From Mesorhizobium sp. C432A (GTDB taxonomy: Bacteria > Pseudomonadota > Alphaproteobacteria > Rhizobiales > Rhizobiaceae), in contig NZ_CP100470.1 of assembly GCF_030323145.1 (NCBI RefSeq), forward strand, positions 5,187,001 to 5,251,000: a stretch of 64,000 nucleotides of DNA, written 5' to 3'. This document shows, piece by piece, positions 30,516 through 39,077 of the stretch. The translations under genes and the position numbers were made by a program. Under the pieces are notes generated by a model that did not search any database, was not told the DNA's origin, and saw only the letters and a list, made by a program, of their open reading frames with translations. Position 1 is the stretch's first letter; each line of letters starts with the position of its first letter.

Positions 30516-32074
30516 GCTCCCCGGCCTTCCTGAGCGACCCGCGTCAGCGGCTTGGTCAGGCGCGGCACGACGACGAGGCGCTTGATCTTGCCCTTCTTGT
30601 AGGCGGCAAGGAAGCGGGCGTAGTCCTTGAAGACGACGCAGCCATTGGATTCCGCACGGCCGCCGCGCAGCATGTAGGTGTGGGCGAGCAGGCCGTCGCG
30701 GCCGTATTTATTGCCGCCGCTGACGGGAGTGAGACGGAGCGCCTCGACGCCATGGAAGCGGGATTCGCGCAGTCGCAGATCATAGGTGTTGGGCGGCGTC
30801 GGGCCGACATTCTTCTTGTGCACGAAGCGCGGCTGGTCGACCATTGAACCCAGCCCCGAATGGGCCTCCAGCCGCGAGCCGTCCGGCATATAGACGGTCT
30901 TGGCCGAGATATCGTAGACGGCGACGCCGCCGCCCATTCCGGGCGTGGCGAACAGATCCTTGAAGGCGCGACCGACACCGCCCGCCGGGACGTCCGGCTT
31001 GGCATAGGCCAGCATCTCGCCGGCCTGTGTCTTCGACCGTTTGCCAGGCTTGATCCGGCTTGATTGGATGCTCTGGCTGTCTGGCACGCCAGGCAGTGCG
31101 GCGACCTCCGAAGTACTGCGTGGCGAGCGCGGCGACGAATTGCCCGGCGACTGGGGTGCGGGGCTCTCGGGCGTCCTGTCGGTCTGTGGCTTGGCTGCCC
31201 TGGGCTTGCTGGCTTGCCGAGCCTCGGCAGGCTGAGCGGTTTCGGCGCGTGGACGCCAACCGGGCAACGCAATGTTGTCGGGCAGATCGTCCTGCGGCGG
31301 CAGCGAAGCGACCTGAACCTCGGCCTGCTCAGGATCCTGCCCTCCGGCGATTGCTTCAACGGCCGGCGGCGGGGCCAGCATGTCAGCGTCTTCCGGCAAG
31401 CTGTTGGCCAGCGCCAGCGCCAGGCGCGATGAGCGTTCGATCTCAGCCACTTCCGGCCCAAAGCGTTCCGAGGCCGGGCCATGCTGATCGGGCAGCCGGA
31501 CTTCGGCGAAACGGGCAGCGACCGGAAGGCTGGCAAGCATGAAGGGCGCATTCGAGGCCTTGGCGAAGGCGGCAGCCAGCTTTTGCGGCGACAGCTCTGC
31601 CTTGGCCACCACGCCGTCGAAGCGCATGCCGCGCGAAGTGGCGAGAGCGACGCTGGTGTTTGGCGCAATGTTTGAGGCGACACTGCTCGGGGCCACAGCG
31701 TGCGTGGCCGGCTTCAGCCGCGCCATCTTGCCGTCATTCGCGAAGTTCGCGGCGGCATGCGCGCAGCCGGCGTCGCATTGGCTGAGCAGCGAGGCCTGTG
31801 ATTTTTGCGCCGAAAGCCGCGGCGCCCACGAATTGGCGAGGCTGCGGCGCGAATCGGCAAGTGCTGCGTTCGGCAGAAGCAGACTGTGCGGAAGGCTGTT
31901 GGAGGCTGCGGTGAGGGAGGTACCGAGCGAATAGAGGCCGGCCATGGTTGCCACCGACCACAGCGCCAAGGCCGCGCCGACAACCGGCACCACCACCCAG
32001 CGCTGGCCGGATCTCTTCGAAGTCAAACCCCGTTCAGGAGTATCGCCCCGGTCTTTCAAACGCAAAAACGCCAT
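30512..32074 (-). CDS. DUF2778 (Tlde1-type) protein with N-terminal membrane anchor
   Basis: A 520-residue protein. A basic N-terminus leads to one TM (about residues 24-45), then a long A/P/S-rich region, probably periplasmic. The C-terminal domain (about 370-510) carries the DUF2778 signature: HTYMLRGG followed by SNGCVVFKDY with the catalytic-type cysteine. This family includes Tlde1 L,D-transpeptidase-like toxins of type VI secretion, but rhizobial members are usually stand-alone cell-wall proteins. No immunity or T6SS gene lies nearby. The start at 32074 (MAFLRLKD) is the likely one, and an ATG six codons upstream (32092) is possible. Confidence 0.75.
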   Translation of the reverse strand: MAFLRLKDRGDTPERGLTSKRSGQRWVVVPVVGAALALWSVATMAGLYSLGTSLTAASNSLPHSLLLPNAALADSRRSLANSWAPRLSAQKSQASLLSQCDAGCAHAAANFANDGKMARLKPATHAVAPSSVASNIAPNTSVALATSRGMRFDGVVAKAELSPQKLAAAFAKASNAPFMLASLPVAARFAEVRLPDQHGPASERFGPEVAEIERSSRLALALANSLPEDADMLAPPPAVEAIAGGQDPEQAEVQVASLPPQDDLPDNIALPGWRPRAETAQPAEARQASKPRAAKPQTDRTPESPAPQSPGNSSPRSPRSTSEVAALPGVPDSQSIQSSRIKPGKRSKTQAGEMLAYAKPDVPAGGVGRAFKDLFATPGMGGGVAVYDISAKTVYMPDGSRLEAHSGLGSMVDQPRFVHKKNVGPTPPNTYDLRLRESRFHGVEALRLTPVSGGNKYGRDGLLAHTYMLRGGRAESNGCVVFKDYARFLAAYKKGKIKRLVVVPRLTKPLTRVAQEGRGA

Positions 32075-32242
32075 ACAACCACTCTCAATCGGCATGCAGG
32101 CTTGCGACCCTCGCATCCGTGACATCCACAGTTCGCTGGTGCCCCCTGCACCTTTCGCGTCTGTTGCCGATTGAATCAAAAGATGGACAAAGTTGGTTAA
32201 CCAATCCCTCCATCAGCCACCGATTATGCGGCGCCTGATACG

Positions 32243-32285
32243 AAAAAAAGAGCACTCCATGGTCTGCGCCACGGTAGAATGCTCT
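32243..32285 (-). terminator. Rho-independent terminator on the minus strand
   Basis: Read on the minus strand, a 9-bp stem (AGAGCATTC with GAGTGCTCT, one G-U pair) and a 19-nt loop are followed by seven T residues (32249-32243). No recognised minus-strand gene ends just before it, so it points to a short unannotated transcript starting somewhere in 32290-32560. Confidence 0.65.
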
Positions 32286-32384
32286 CCCTCACCCCCGCCT
32301 TGCTGCCCGTTTTTGCGATCCAAGTCAAGGAACGCTGCGTCAGCTTGCTGCAAGCCTGTGCTGATTGCCCGCTGATCGGCCTTC

Positions 32385-32549
32385 TCAATCAGTTGACCTT
32401 CCGGTGGCTGGAAGGTCTATCTGCTCAGAGACGGAGACCTCCGGCGACGGAAATTTACCGATGAGAACCGGCATCACGACCGAAGAATCCGACTGCAGGT
32501 CGAACCCCTGCTGCGGCTGGCTGAGCACGGATGGATGGGGCAAGGACAT
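32385..32549 (-). CDS. Candidate small protein of 54 residues (weak)
   Basis: A minus-strand frame from ATG 32549 to TGA 32385, ending about 100 nt before the terminator at 32243-32285. Third codon positions are mostly G or C in the first half, as in real genes here. There is no good ribosome site and no recognisable domain, and the ORF is antisense to the MerR-type promoter. It may be chance; its only support is the otherwise unexplained terminator. Confidence 0.2.
   Translation of the reverse strand: MSLPHPSVLSQPQQGFDLQSDSSVVMPVLIGKFPSPEVSVSEQIDLPATGRSTD
32393..32423 (+). promoter_or_regulatory. MerR-type promoter with 21-bp dyad (CueR/HmrR-like)
   Basis: TTGACC at 32393-32398 and TATCTG at 32418-32423 are separated by 19 bp, the over-long spacer typical of MerR-activated promoters. 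Between them lies the perfect dyad ACCTTCC-N7-GGAAGGT (32396-32416), the pattern of copper-responsive CueR/HmrR operators. It points to the class II cytochrome c gene at 32556. No MerR gene is in the window, so the regulator would act in trans. Confidence 0.7.
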
Positions 32550-32555
32550 CGCGCC

Positions 32556-33107
32556 GTGAGATGGACTGTGAAAGCGGCGCTGCTGTGGCTGGTCTGTGCC
32601 CTTACGATGGGCGCCTCCGTCGGCAGCGGACCGATCGTCACGGCCCGCCAGGCGTCGATGAAGGAGATGGCGGCGGCTGCGAAAACCATTGCCGGCATGT
32701 TCGACCGCAGGCAAGCCTATGACGCGGCAGCCTTCAAGGCGGCAGCGGACACGCTGCGCGCGCGCACCGGCCCTGCCCTGATTGCCGAATTTCCGAGCGG
32801 CTCGCTTGGACCGCCTTCGCAGGCCAGGCTGGAGATCGATCAGTCACGGGCCGAATTCGAGGCCCTGGCAAATCATATCGGAACGCTGGCCGACGCTCTG
32901 GCCGCCAAGGCCGAAAGCGCGCCGGCCGTCATCACCGATGACATGCGCATGGGCACCGGCCTGGCGATGGGCGGCGGCAGCCTGCTCGGCAAGCGGCCGA
33001 GCGCCGTTGAAGTCGATCCTACCAAACTGCCGGCGGAGCATATCCTGCATCTCATCCTGCAGGATTGCTCGACCTGTCATTCGAAATTCCGGCAAAAGGT
33101 ACAGTGA
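32556..33107 (+). CDS. Class II c-type cytochrome (cytochrome c' family), exported
   Basis: A 183-residue protein with a signal peptide (VKAALLWLVCALTMGASVG) and a helical body. The C-terminal haem site CSTCH is the hallmark of class II cytochromes c, where the haem lies near the C-terminus. Family members bind NO or transfer electrons in the periplasm. I prefer the GTG at 32556 (AAGGA 9 nt upstream); an in-frame ATG at 32535 exists. The GTG overlaps the stop of a 32-codon plus-strand ORF (32461-32559, GTGA), which could be a leader. A MerR-type promoter lies about 130 nt upstream. Confidence 0.82.
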   Translation: MRWTVKAALLWLVCALTMGASVGSGPIVTARQASMKEMAAAAKTIAGMFDRRQAYDAAAFKAAADTLRARTGPALIAEFPSGSLGPPSQARLEIDQSRAEFEALANHIGTLADALAAKAESAPAVITDDMRMGTGLAMGGGSLLGKRPSAVEVDPTKLPAEHILHLILQDCSTCHSKFRQKVQ

Positions 33108-33236
33108 AGCGACATTATCCGGCGGAGCATTTCTTGCTGGCCTGCGCCACAGTCACTTTGCATACAAGTAAATTCGTTTGTGCTAATATATCGCCGGTCG
33201 TGCATATCCATGCATGACGAGCATCGGGAGGATGCA

Positions 33237-33659
33237 ATGAAAACCATGAATCGCAGGTCTGCAATTGCCCTCGGTCTGACGACCGCCGCGGTAGCGCCTT
33301 TGTTCACCTTGGCGGCATCGGCAAAAATCAAGAAATACGGCCCGAAAGAGGGCAAGGAGATTGCGCCCGGTGTCAGGGTGGTGGAGGTCGGCACCGGCAA
33401 TGCAGACATTCCCGCCTACAAGAGCATCGCAATCATCGACGTTGTGTTTCAGCCCGGAGCACATGCTCCTCAAACCGTGATGGACAACGACATGGTGTGC
33501 ACCATTACCTCAGGTGCATTCACGATCAAGAAAGCGGACAAGGAATTCAAGCTCAAGACGGGTGATATGTACACCTGCTCCAAGGGCAAGACCGATGAAG
33601 CGACGAATACAAGCAAGGAGGTCGGCGTGCATCGCATCGCCATATTGATACCCGCATAG
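33237..33659 (+). CDS. Exported cupin-domain protein
   Basis: A 140-residue protein with a Tat-like signal (NRRSAIALGL, cut near AASA) and a small beta-barrel of cupin type. The strands around FQPGAHAPQTVMDNDM, ITSGAFTIKKADKEF and LKTGDMYTCSKGK match the two cupin motifs. The first motif has one His (GAHAP) but not the full metal-binding set. GGGAGG precedes the ATG. It lies 130 nt after the cytochrome gene on the same strand, so the two may share the MerR-type promoter. Confidence 0.75.
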   Translation: MKTMNRRSAIALGLTTAAVAPLFTLAASAKIKKYGPKEGKEIAPGVRVVEVGTGNADIPAYKSIAIIDVVFQPGAHAPQTVMDNDMVCTITSGAFTIKKADKEFKLKTGDMYTCSKGKTDEATNTSKEVGVHRIAILIPA

Positions 33660-33670
33660 CAGATGGAATT

Positions 33671-33703
33671 CCGGCCGGACCACGCCGTCGCGAGTCCGGC
33701 CGG
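33671..33703 (+). terminator. Hairpin after the cupin gene
   Basis: A 10-bp perfect stem (CCGGCCGGAC with GTCCGGCCGG) and a 13-nt loop start 12 nt after the cupin stop. No T-run follows, so it is either a weak terminator or an RNA-stabilising hairpin. Confidence 0.5.
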
Positions 33704-33917
33704 CCAGACGAGGCGATCTCGTTCCGTCGTCAGCGCGGCCATCTCACGCCACACTCCCTGATCGCCGGGCGGGCGGGAACGGCGCGGATGCGGTCTTCGG
33801 CGCTATGGCTTTGTTGGGCATTATCTTTTGGGGAAGCTGGCTTGGTTTTAAAACCATCGGCTAGGTCGAATGGCTGATCAATCAGCGCATCCACGTGGCC
33901 ATACGGAGATCGAAACC

Positions 33918-34000
33918 CGCAGGAGTTTTGCCGGCCACCAGGCGGTGTTCGAGGCGATCGAGCGCCACGAGCCGGAGCAGCCGGCCAGGCGATGCGCGCC
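33918..34000 (+). pseudogene. Remnant of a GntR/FCD regulator C-terminus
   Basis: The frame around 33936-33980 reads HQAVFEAIERHEPEQ, which fits the conserved FCD-domain helix (H..I..AI....P..A...M..H) of GntR-family regulators. It is followed by a one-base slip (the next residues would be A-R-R-A-M in the family, but the frame reads PARRC). No helix-turn-helix or upstream ORF exists. The rest of 33704-34084 shows no gene I can support. This appears to be decay debris of a deleted regulator. Confidence 0.5.
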
Positions 34001-34084
34001 GGCGGGCTGCCTTCAATCATACAGCGCGATCCGGTCGTCGGTAACCAGGACGACCGAATTTCGGCCTTCAGCGGCTGGTTGCGC

Positions 34085-34174
34085 TCAGGGGGCGGGCTTC
34101 GACGGGTTTGAAGCGACCAGCGATCCGAGTTTGCCGGCTTTGGCCAGACTCGGCTTTTCGTAAGTTTTCTTCAC
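34085..34174 (-). CDS. Orphan lasso-like RiPP precursor peptide
   Basis: A 29-residue ORF from GTG 34174, with a perfect GAGGAGG (34181-34187) 6 nt upstream. The peptide begins VKKTYEKPSLAKAG. This contains the leader signature YxxPxLxxxG of lasso-peptide precursors. The penultimate Thr that normally follows five residues after the Gly is Val here, and the short C-terminal part (ASNPSKPAP) has no Asp/Glu to close a macrolactam ring. No maturation enzyme is in the window. It follows the ADI-like gene by about 97 nt on the same strand. Confidence 0.6.
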   Translation of the reverse strand: MKKTYEKPSLAKAGKLGSLVASNPSKPAP

Positions 34175-34270
34175 AGAATCCCTCCTCTAATGGCATCAAT
34201 TTCCTCTGCCAGGCCTGTTTTGTCAAATCTGGCAGCAGTCCGTCACAGGTCCCGGCGGCAATTCGTGCCG

Positions 34271-35203
34271 TTACGCCGGCTCGCGCTTCAGCGCCTGCGC
34301 CATGCAGTGAATGCCGCCGCCGGTCTTGGAAATCTCGCTCATGTCGACGGCAGCAACCTCGAAGCCGCGCGCTTTGAGTTGGCCGATCAGCGACTGGCTC
34401 GACGTCGGCGCGATCACCCTGTCCTTGCCGAGCGACATGAAGTTGCAGCCGAGCGCCATCGTGTCCTGGAAGGGCACGTCGATGATCTCGTGGCCCTTGC
34501 CCTTCAGCCAGTCGACAATGCCGGGCTCGGTGCAGGCGAGGCACACCGCGGTGAGCTTTTCAGCGATCGGCACCACCATCAGGTCGATATGGACATAGTA
34601 TTCGTCGATGAAGGCGAGGCGCGTTTCCCAGCCTTCCTTTTCGAACCAGTCCTGCACCTGGCGGGCGCCCTCTTCCTGCGTGCGGGCGCCGCCGCAGCCG
34701 ATCAGCACCACGCCCTCCTCGATGACGTTGAAGTCGCCGCCTTCGAAGGTGCCAGCCGTGACCATGTCGTAGATGGGGATGCCGAGCTTTTCATAGGTGC
34801 GGATGGCGGCATAGTTCTCGCCGCGCCGCCACCAATTGGCCATGGCGGTGATGAAGGCGCCGTAGGGCGTCATGACGCTGGAGTCTCTGGAATAAACCTG
34901 CATCGGCAGCTCCGGCGTCGGCTCGTGCCAGTGGATGTTGACGCCGAAATGTTCATAGGCGGCGACGAGGTCCTTGTGCTGCGCCTGCGCGATCTGGACG
35001 TTGCAGGGCGCCTCGCGCAGATGCTTGCGCGACAGCGAACTGGTCGAGAGGTGGCGCAGGAAATTCGGCGAGCCGAGCAGAACGTCGGTCAAGACGTCGG
35101 TCTCGTTGGCGAAACCCCATGATGTCAGCGGCTTGGTGCCGCCGGCGGGGTTGCGGCGTTGCAGCGAGAACGGCTCGGCGACGATGCGGTCATGGACGGT
35201 CAT
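34271..35203 (-). CDS. Amidinotransferase-fold enzyme (ADI / DDAH-like)
   Basis: A 310-residue guanidino-modifying enzyme. The substrate-binding FEGGDFNV, the HID motif (YYVHIDLMVV) and the catalytic cysteine in GGIHCMAQAL are all present, so an active hydrolase or transferase is expected. It could be an arginine deiminase-like or dimethylarginine dimethylaminohydrolase-type enzyme. GAGGAGAA precedes the ATG (35203), 14 nt after the stop of the M20 gene. Both are probably transcribed together and divergently from the LysR regulator and ABC importer, which suggests breakdown of an imported guanidino compound. Confidence 0.85.
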   Translation of the reverse strand: MTVHDRIVAEPFSLQRRNPAGGTKPLTSWGFANETDVLTDVLLGSPNFLRHLSTSSLSRKHLREAPCNVQIAQAQHKDLVAAYEHFGVNIHWHEPTPELPMQVYSRDSSVMTPYGAFITAMANWWRRGENYAAIRTYEKLGIPIYDMVTAGTFEGGDFNVIEEGVVLIGCGGARTQEEGARQVQDWFEKEGWETRLAFIDEYYVHIDLMVVPIAEKLTAVCLACTEPGIVDWLKGKGHEIIDVPFQDTMALGCNFMSLGKDRVIAPTSSQSLIGQLKARGFEVAAVDMSEISKTGGGIHCMAQALKREPA

Positions 35204-35217
35204 AAGGTTCTCCTCGA

Positions 35218-36819
35218 TTATGCAGCTTGATTGGGTTGGCTGCTCGGAATCCACCAATCGCGCCCCCGCGCGGTGGTGACATATTCCGGCCAGCGGAAAT
35301 TGATCGGCGGGTCATAGTCGCAAAGCGGCGCGATCCAGTTGGAGCCACCAATGCCGCCGCCGGTGCGGGTGACGAATTCGTCCATGGCTGCATCACGCGC
35401 GGACTTGTCCTCGAGCAGGCGGAGGGCTGCAAGCGCAACCGTCTTGGCGGCGCAAATGACCATCGGGTCAATGGTGGCCGAGATACCGCCCAGCGCGTTC
35501 ATCGCCCAGGATGGATAGGCATGGCCATTCGCCGAGCGCAGCGCCGGGCGAGCGACATAGAAGCGTGCGGTCGGCGTGTGCCACGACATGTCGGTGTAGT
35601 CGTCGGAGGTCGAGTTGATCTGCGACGGAGGCAAATCGCGGCGCAGGATTGCCTCGGCCTCTTGCGGCGCAACCAGCCGCTCCATCTCGTCGATGAAAGG
35701 GTTGTCGGTCGCGGTGCCGCCGGCATTGACCTGGACCTCGCGACCGATCGCTTTCGCCGCCTCGTCCCAGCTCGGAGCGCCAACGGTGGACAGCGCCTCA
35801 TAGGCAATCCCCGCCATGGCGTGATTGGCGAGGCCCGGCCTCGACTTCGACACCCAATGGCGCTCATAGCGACAACCGCTGATCGCCGCGGCCGCGGCCG
35901 CATTACGGTCGAGCACCGCGGTGACCTGCTCTGCCATGGCAATGGTCGGCACGCGGATCATGTACTGGATCTCGGCCAGCCCCGCCGGCAGATTGTCGGC
36001 GGTCGCCTGCCCGGCGGTGAGGATCGCCTCGCTGATCGACCAGCCGCCCTGGTGAGGCAGCATGGAATCGCGCAGCGCCTTGGAGGTCATGTACATCGTC
36101 ATCAGCGCGTCATTGGCGCCGGGCGCCCGCACCGCCGAATGCGCCTGCGGGATCGGCGCGCCATCGCTTGCGCGAACCCAGTTTTCGGGTTCGTCGCAGA
36201 CAAAACGGTAGATCATCGCATAGGCGGCGCCGCAATGCGTGTCCCAGCGCGCCGTGTTGCAGAGCGGCAGCATATAGAAGGGGTGGAAGGAGATCATGCC
36301 GGCAAGGCCGTCATAGTAGCCCTTGGCCGCATGGATCGGCTTCGAGCCCCTGACCTTCTCGGCCGGCTCGCCGGTGAAGCGCAGCGTCCCCTTGATGCCG
36401 TGGCGTTGCATTGCCGCCTTGGTGGCGAGAAGTCCGCCGAGGCCGGCAATGCCAAGCCCGGAATGCGGATCGGTGTGGCCGCCGGCCTCGCTGCCGAGGC
36501 CCGGCCGCGATCGCTTCACCGTTGCCGCGTCCTGGCAGTTGCCAGGCACGGCGTCGTATTCGCCGTACATGCCGATGGTCGGCCCCGGGCCATTCGTCCA
36601 GTGGGCGCAAAAGGCGGTCGGCATGCCGGCCGACCCTTCCTCGACCGAAAAGCCCTCATGCTTCAGCCGCGCGACATACCAGGCCGCCGACTGGTATTCG
36701 CGCCAGGCTGTTTCGCCGAAATCGAAAATGGTGCGCGTCCACGCCGACAGCGACGGCTGGATGCTATCGAGACAGGCAAGCGCGGTGGCTTGCGCCGAGG
36801 TCGTCACCGGTTTCTCCAT
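35218..36819 (-). CDS. M20-family amidohydrolase (AbgB-like)
   Basis: A 533-residue zinc-dependent amidohydrolase. Family segments are YGEYDAVPGNCQDA, GHTDPHSGLGIAGLGG (metal-binding region), FTGEPAEKVRGSKP and NSTSDDYTDMSW. This is the layout of p-aminobenzoyl-glutamate hydrolase subunit B and related enzymes that cut an amide bond on an N-acyl amino acid. The start MEKPVTTS at 36819 is chosen over the ORF start at 36852. Only 83 nt separate it from the divergent LysR gene, so the shared promoter region lies there. Confidence 0.85.
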   Translation of the reverse strand: MEKPVTTSAQATALACLDSIQPSLSAWTRTIFDFGETAWREYQSAAWYVARLKHEGFSVEEGSAGMPTAFCAHWTNGPGPTIGMYGEYDAVPGNCQDAATVKRSRPGLGSEAGGHTDPHSGLGIAGLGGLLATKAAMQRHGIKGTLRFTGEPAEKVRGSKPIHAAKGYYDGLAGMISFHPFYMLPLCNTARWDTHCGAAYAMIYRFVCDEPENWVRASDGAPIPQAHSAVRAPGANDALMTMYMTSKALRDSMLPHQGGWSISEAILTAGQATADNLPAGLAEIQYMIRVPTIAMAEQVTAVLDRNAAAAAAISGCRYERHWVSKSRPGLANHAMAGIAYEALSTVGAPSWDEAAKAIGREVQVNAGGTATDNPFIDEMERLVAPQEAEAILRRDLPPSQINSTSDDYTDMSWHTPTARFYVARPALRSANGHAYPSWAMNALGGISATIDPMVICAAKTVALAALRLLEDKSARDAAMDEFVTRTGGGIGGSNWIAPLCDYDPPINFRWPEYVTTARGRDWWIPSSQPNQAA

Positions 36820-36902
36820 GCGGCCCAAGAAAGCAGTGAAGCGGCATTGCAAAAAGTGATATGTTTTTCCGGTTCATGCAAATTCGGTTCACCTGAGGCC
36901 TC

Positions 36903-37799
36903 TTGCGAATACCTTCCACACAGGCGCTGCGCGCCCTCGACAGTTTTGCCCGTCACGGCAGTGTCTGGCGCGCAGCCGATGAACTGCATTTGACCCGCAG
37001 CGCCGTCAGCCATCAGTTGCGGCTGCTCGAACGCGACCTCGGCTTCGACCTGCTGGAGCGCATCGGCAAGGGCGTGGCGCTGACACCGCGCGGCCAGCGC
37101 TATGCCGCCGATGTGAGAAAGGCGCTGACGGTGCTCGGCGATGCGGTGACGCGCCAGGCCGGCACGGGCGTCGGCGGTTCGTTCGCCGTTTCCTGCACGC
37201 CGGGCTTCGCCTCTCTGTTTTTATGCACGCACATCGGCGAGTTCCGGCAGATGTATCCGGACGTGGCGCTGTCGATCCTGACGCCGCGGCGGCTGGACGA
37301 TGTCAGCAATCCAGACGCCGATGCCTTCATTGCCTTTGGCGTCGGCAACTGGCCGAACCGCTCGGTGGAGTTGCTGTGCGAAATCTCGTTCACGCCACTT
37401 TGCAGCCCGACACTGCTCAACAAGGTCGGCGGCTTTTCAAAACCGGCCGACGTGCTGCGCGCCAATCTCCTGCATCTCGGCGACACCGAGGACTGGGCGC
37501 GCTGGCTGGCGCTGTCCAAGGTGGAAAACCCCGACACCGAAAGCGGTATCTTCTTCTCGGACATGAACCTCGTCTTCTCCGCGGCGATCGCCGGACAAGG
37601 CATCGCAATGGGCGACGAACTGACCAGCCGCCGCGCGCTCAGCGAAGGCCGTCTGGTGCGCCCCTTCGATATCGCGATCCCCTCGCCGCGCTCGTATTTC
37701 CTGGTGTCGGAACATGCCAAGGCCAGCCACCCGGTGCTGGAAGCGTTCAATGGGTGGTTGAGGTCGAAGCTGTCGGAGAACCGGATCAGCCCGTACTAG
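36903..37799 (+). CDS. LysR-family transcriptional regulator
   Basis: A 298-residue regulator: N-terminal helix-turn-helix (ALDSFARHGSVWRAADELHL, SAVSHQLRLLERDL) and C-terminal periplasmic-binding-protein-like effector domain from about residue 90. The start is TTG. It is transcribed away from the M20/ADI pair and toward the ABC importer genes. LysR proteins typically control the divergent operon at such a junction, so this one likely responds to the substrate of the importer. Confidence 0.88.
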   Translation: MRIPSTQALRALDSFARHGSVWRAADELHLTRSAVSHQLRLLERDLGFDLLERIGKGVALTPRGQRYAADVRKALTVLGDAVTRQAGTGVGGSFAVSCTPGFASLFLCTHIGEFRQMYPDVALSILTPRRLDDVSNPDADAFIAFGVGNWPNRSVELLCEISFTPLCSPTLLNKVGGFSKPADVLRANLLHLGDTEDWARWLALSKVENPDTESGIFFSDMNLVFSAAIAGQGIAMGDELTSRRALSEGRLVRPFDIAIPSPRSYFLVSEHAKASHPVLEAFNGWLRSKLSENRISPY

Positions 37800-37902
37800 C
37801 CTCCCATCCGTGAATCAAATTTGCCGATCAGGCGAAAACTATTCGGTTGCGGTGAGCCGGGGCCCTGCCCTACGCTCAAGCCACGACCAAGGAAGAGGCA
37901 GG

Positions 37903-38994
37903 ATGCAGCAACCCGGCCGGGCCGCAGAGATCAAGGCAATCGGGATCGGCAAGAGCTTCGGCTCGTTCCGGGCGCTGGACGACCTGACGCTCAATATCGG
38001 CCGTGGCGAGTTTTTGACGCTGCTCGGCCCCTCCGGCTCGGGCAAGACCACCTTCCTGATGATCCTGGCAGGCTTCGTGCAACCGACCGCCGGCAAGCTT
38101 TTCAGCGACGGTTTCGACATCACCGATCGGCCGGCAGAGCAGCGCGCCGCCGGCATGGTGTTCCAAGGCTATGCGCTGTTTCCGCATATGTCGGTCGAGG
38201 CCAACATCGCCTTCCCGCTCAAGGTGCGCAAGAAATCGGCTTCCGAGATCAAGCGCCGCGTTGCCGAGATGATCGAGCGCGTCGGCCTCAAGGGCCATGA
38301 GACGAAACTGCCGGCGCAGCTTTCCGGCGGCCAGCAGCAGCGCGTGGCGTTGGCCCGCGCTTTGGTGTTCGAACCCGGCGTGCTGCTCCTCGACGAGCCG
38401 TTCTCGGCGCTCGACAAGAGCCTGCGCGGCCAGATGCAGGCCGAGATGAAGCGGCTGCATCAGGAGACCGGCACCACCTTCGTCTTCGTCACCCACGACC
38501 AGAGCGAGGCGCTGGCGCTGTCGTCGCGCGTCGCCATCTTCAACCATGGCAAATTGCTGCAGGTCGGTGCACCGGACGAGGTGTATGACCGGCCGGCCAA
38601 CCGCTTCGTCGCCGAGTTCCTGGGCGAGATCAACATGCTGCCGTTGAAGGGGGTCAAGCCCGCCGACAATGGCTCGACGGGCCTCTGCGAGGAGCGCGCG
38701 GTCAACATGCTCTGCAAGGCCGAGAAAGTCCGTGGCGATGCGATCCTGGCGATCCGGCCCGAGCATATGTCGATCGCGCGCGAAGCCGCCGCCGGCGAGA
38801 ATGGCATCGCCGCCACCGCCATCGGCTCGACCTATCTGGGTGCGGCGACCAAACTCGATCTGACGACGCGCCAGGGCGCCAAGGTGACCGTCTCGGTGCC
38901 GAACGAGGTCGCGGCGGCGGCGCTGAGCAAAGGCAATTCCGTCTGGCTGACCTGGCCGGCGGAAAAGGGTTTCCTCCTTCCGGACGGAGGATGA
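37903..38994 (+). CDS. ABC importer ATP-binding protein (PotA type)
   Basis: A 363-residue ATPase with Walker A GPSGSGKTT, signature LSGGQQQR, Walker B LLLDEPFSALD and a C-terminal TOBE-type domain (IRPEHMSIA). These mark the polyamine/iron-type (PotA/FbpC) group. The start MQQPGR has AGGCAGG upstream. It heads the four-gene importer (ATPase, binding protein, two permeases). Confidence 0.9.
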   Translation: MQQPGRAAEIKAIGIGKSFGSFRALDDLTLNIGRGEFLTLLGPSGSGKTTFLMILAGFVQPTAGKLFSDGFDITDRPAEQRAAGMVFQGYALFPHMSVEANIAFPLKVRKKSASEIKRRVAEMIERVGLKGHETKLPAQLSGGQQQRVALARALVFEPGVLLLDEPFSALDKSLRGQMQAEMKRLHQETGTTFVFVTHDQSEALALSSRVAIFNHGKLLQVGAPDEVYDRPANRFVAEFLGEINMLPLKGVKPADNGSTGLCEERAVNMLCKAEKVRGDAILAIRPEHMSIAREAAAGENGIAATAIGSTYLGAATKLDLTTRQGAKVTVSVPNEVAAAALSKGNSVWLTWPAEKGFLLPDGG

Positions 38995-39077
38995 CGACGA
39001 GAACGGCGAAGTCTTCCAGCAAAGAATCTGGAGCGCGCCATAACCACCGGAACCAATAACGAAAAAGGGGAACTAAA

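Noticed and set aside
30512..32074. Type VI secretion effector with immunity gene
   Set aside because: The DUF2778 domain is shared with T6SS toxins, but no immunity, VgrG or T6SS gene is near, and the protein has its own membrane anchor.
35227..36993. A 588-codon plus-strand frame opposite the M20 amidohydrolase
   Set aside because: Composition is R/G/H-rich as expected of antisense of a GC-rich gene; the minus-strand enzyme is clear.
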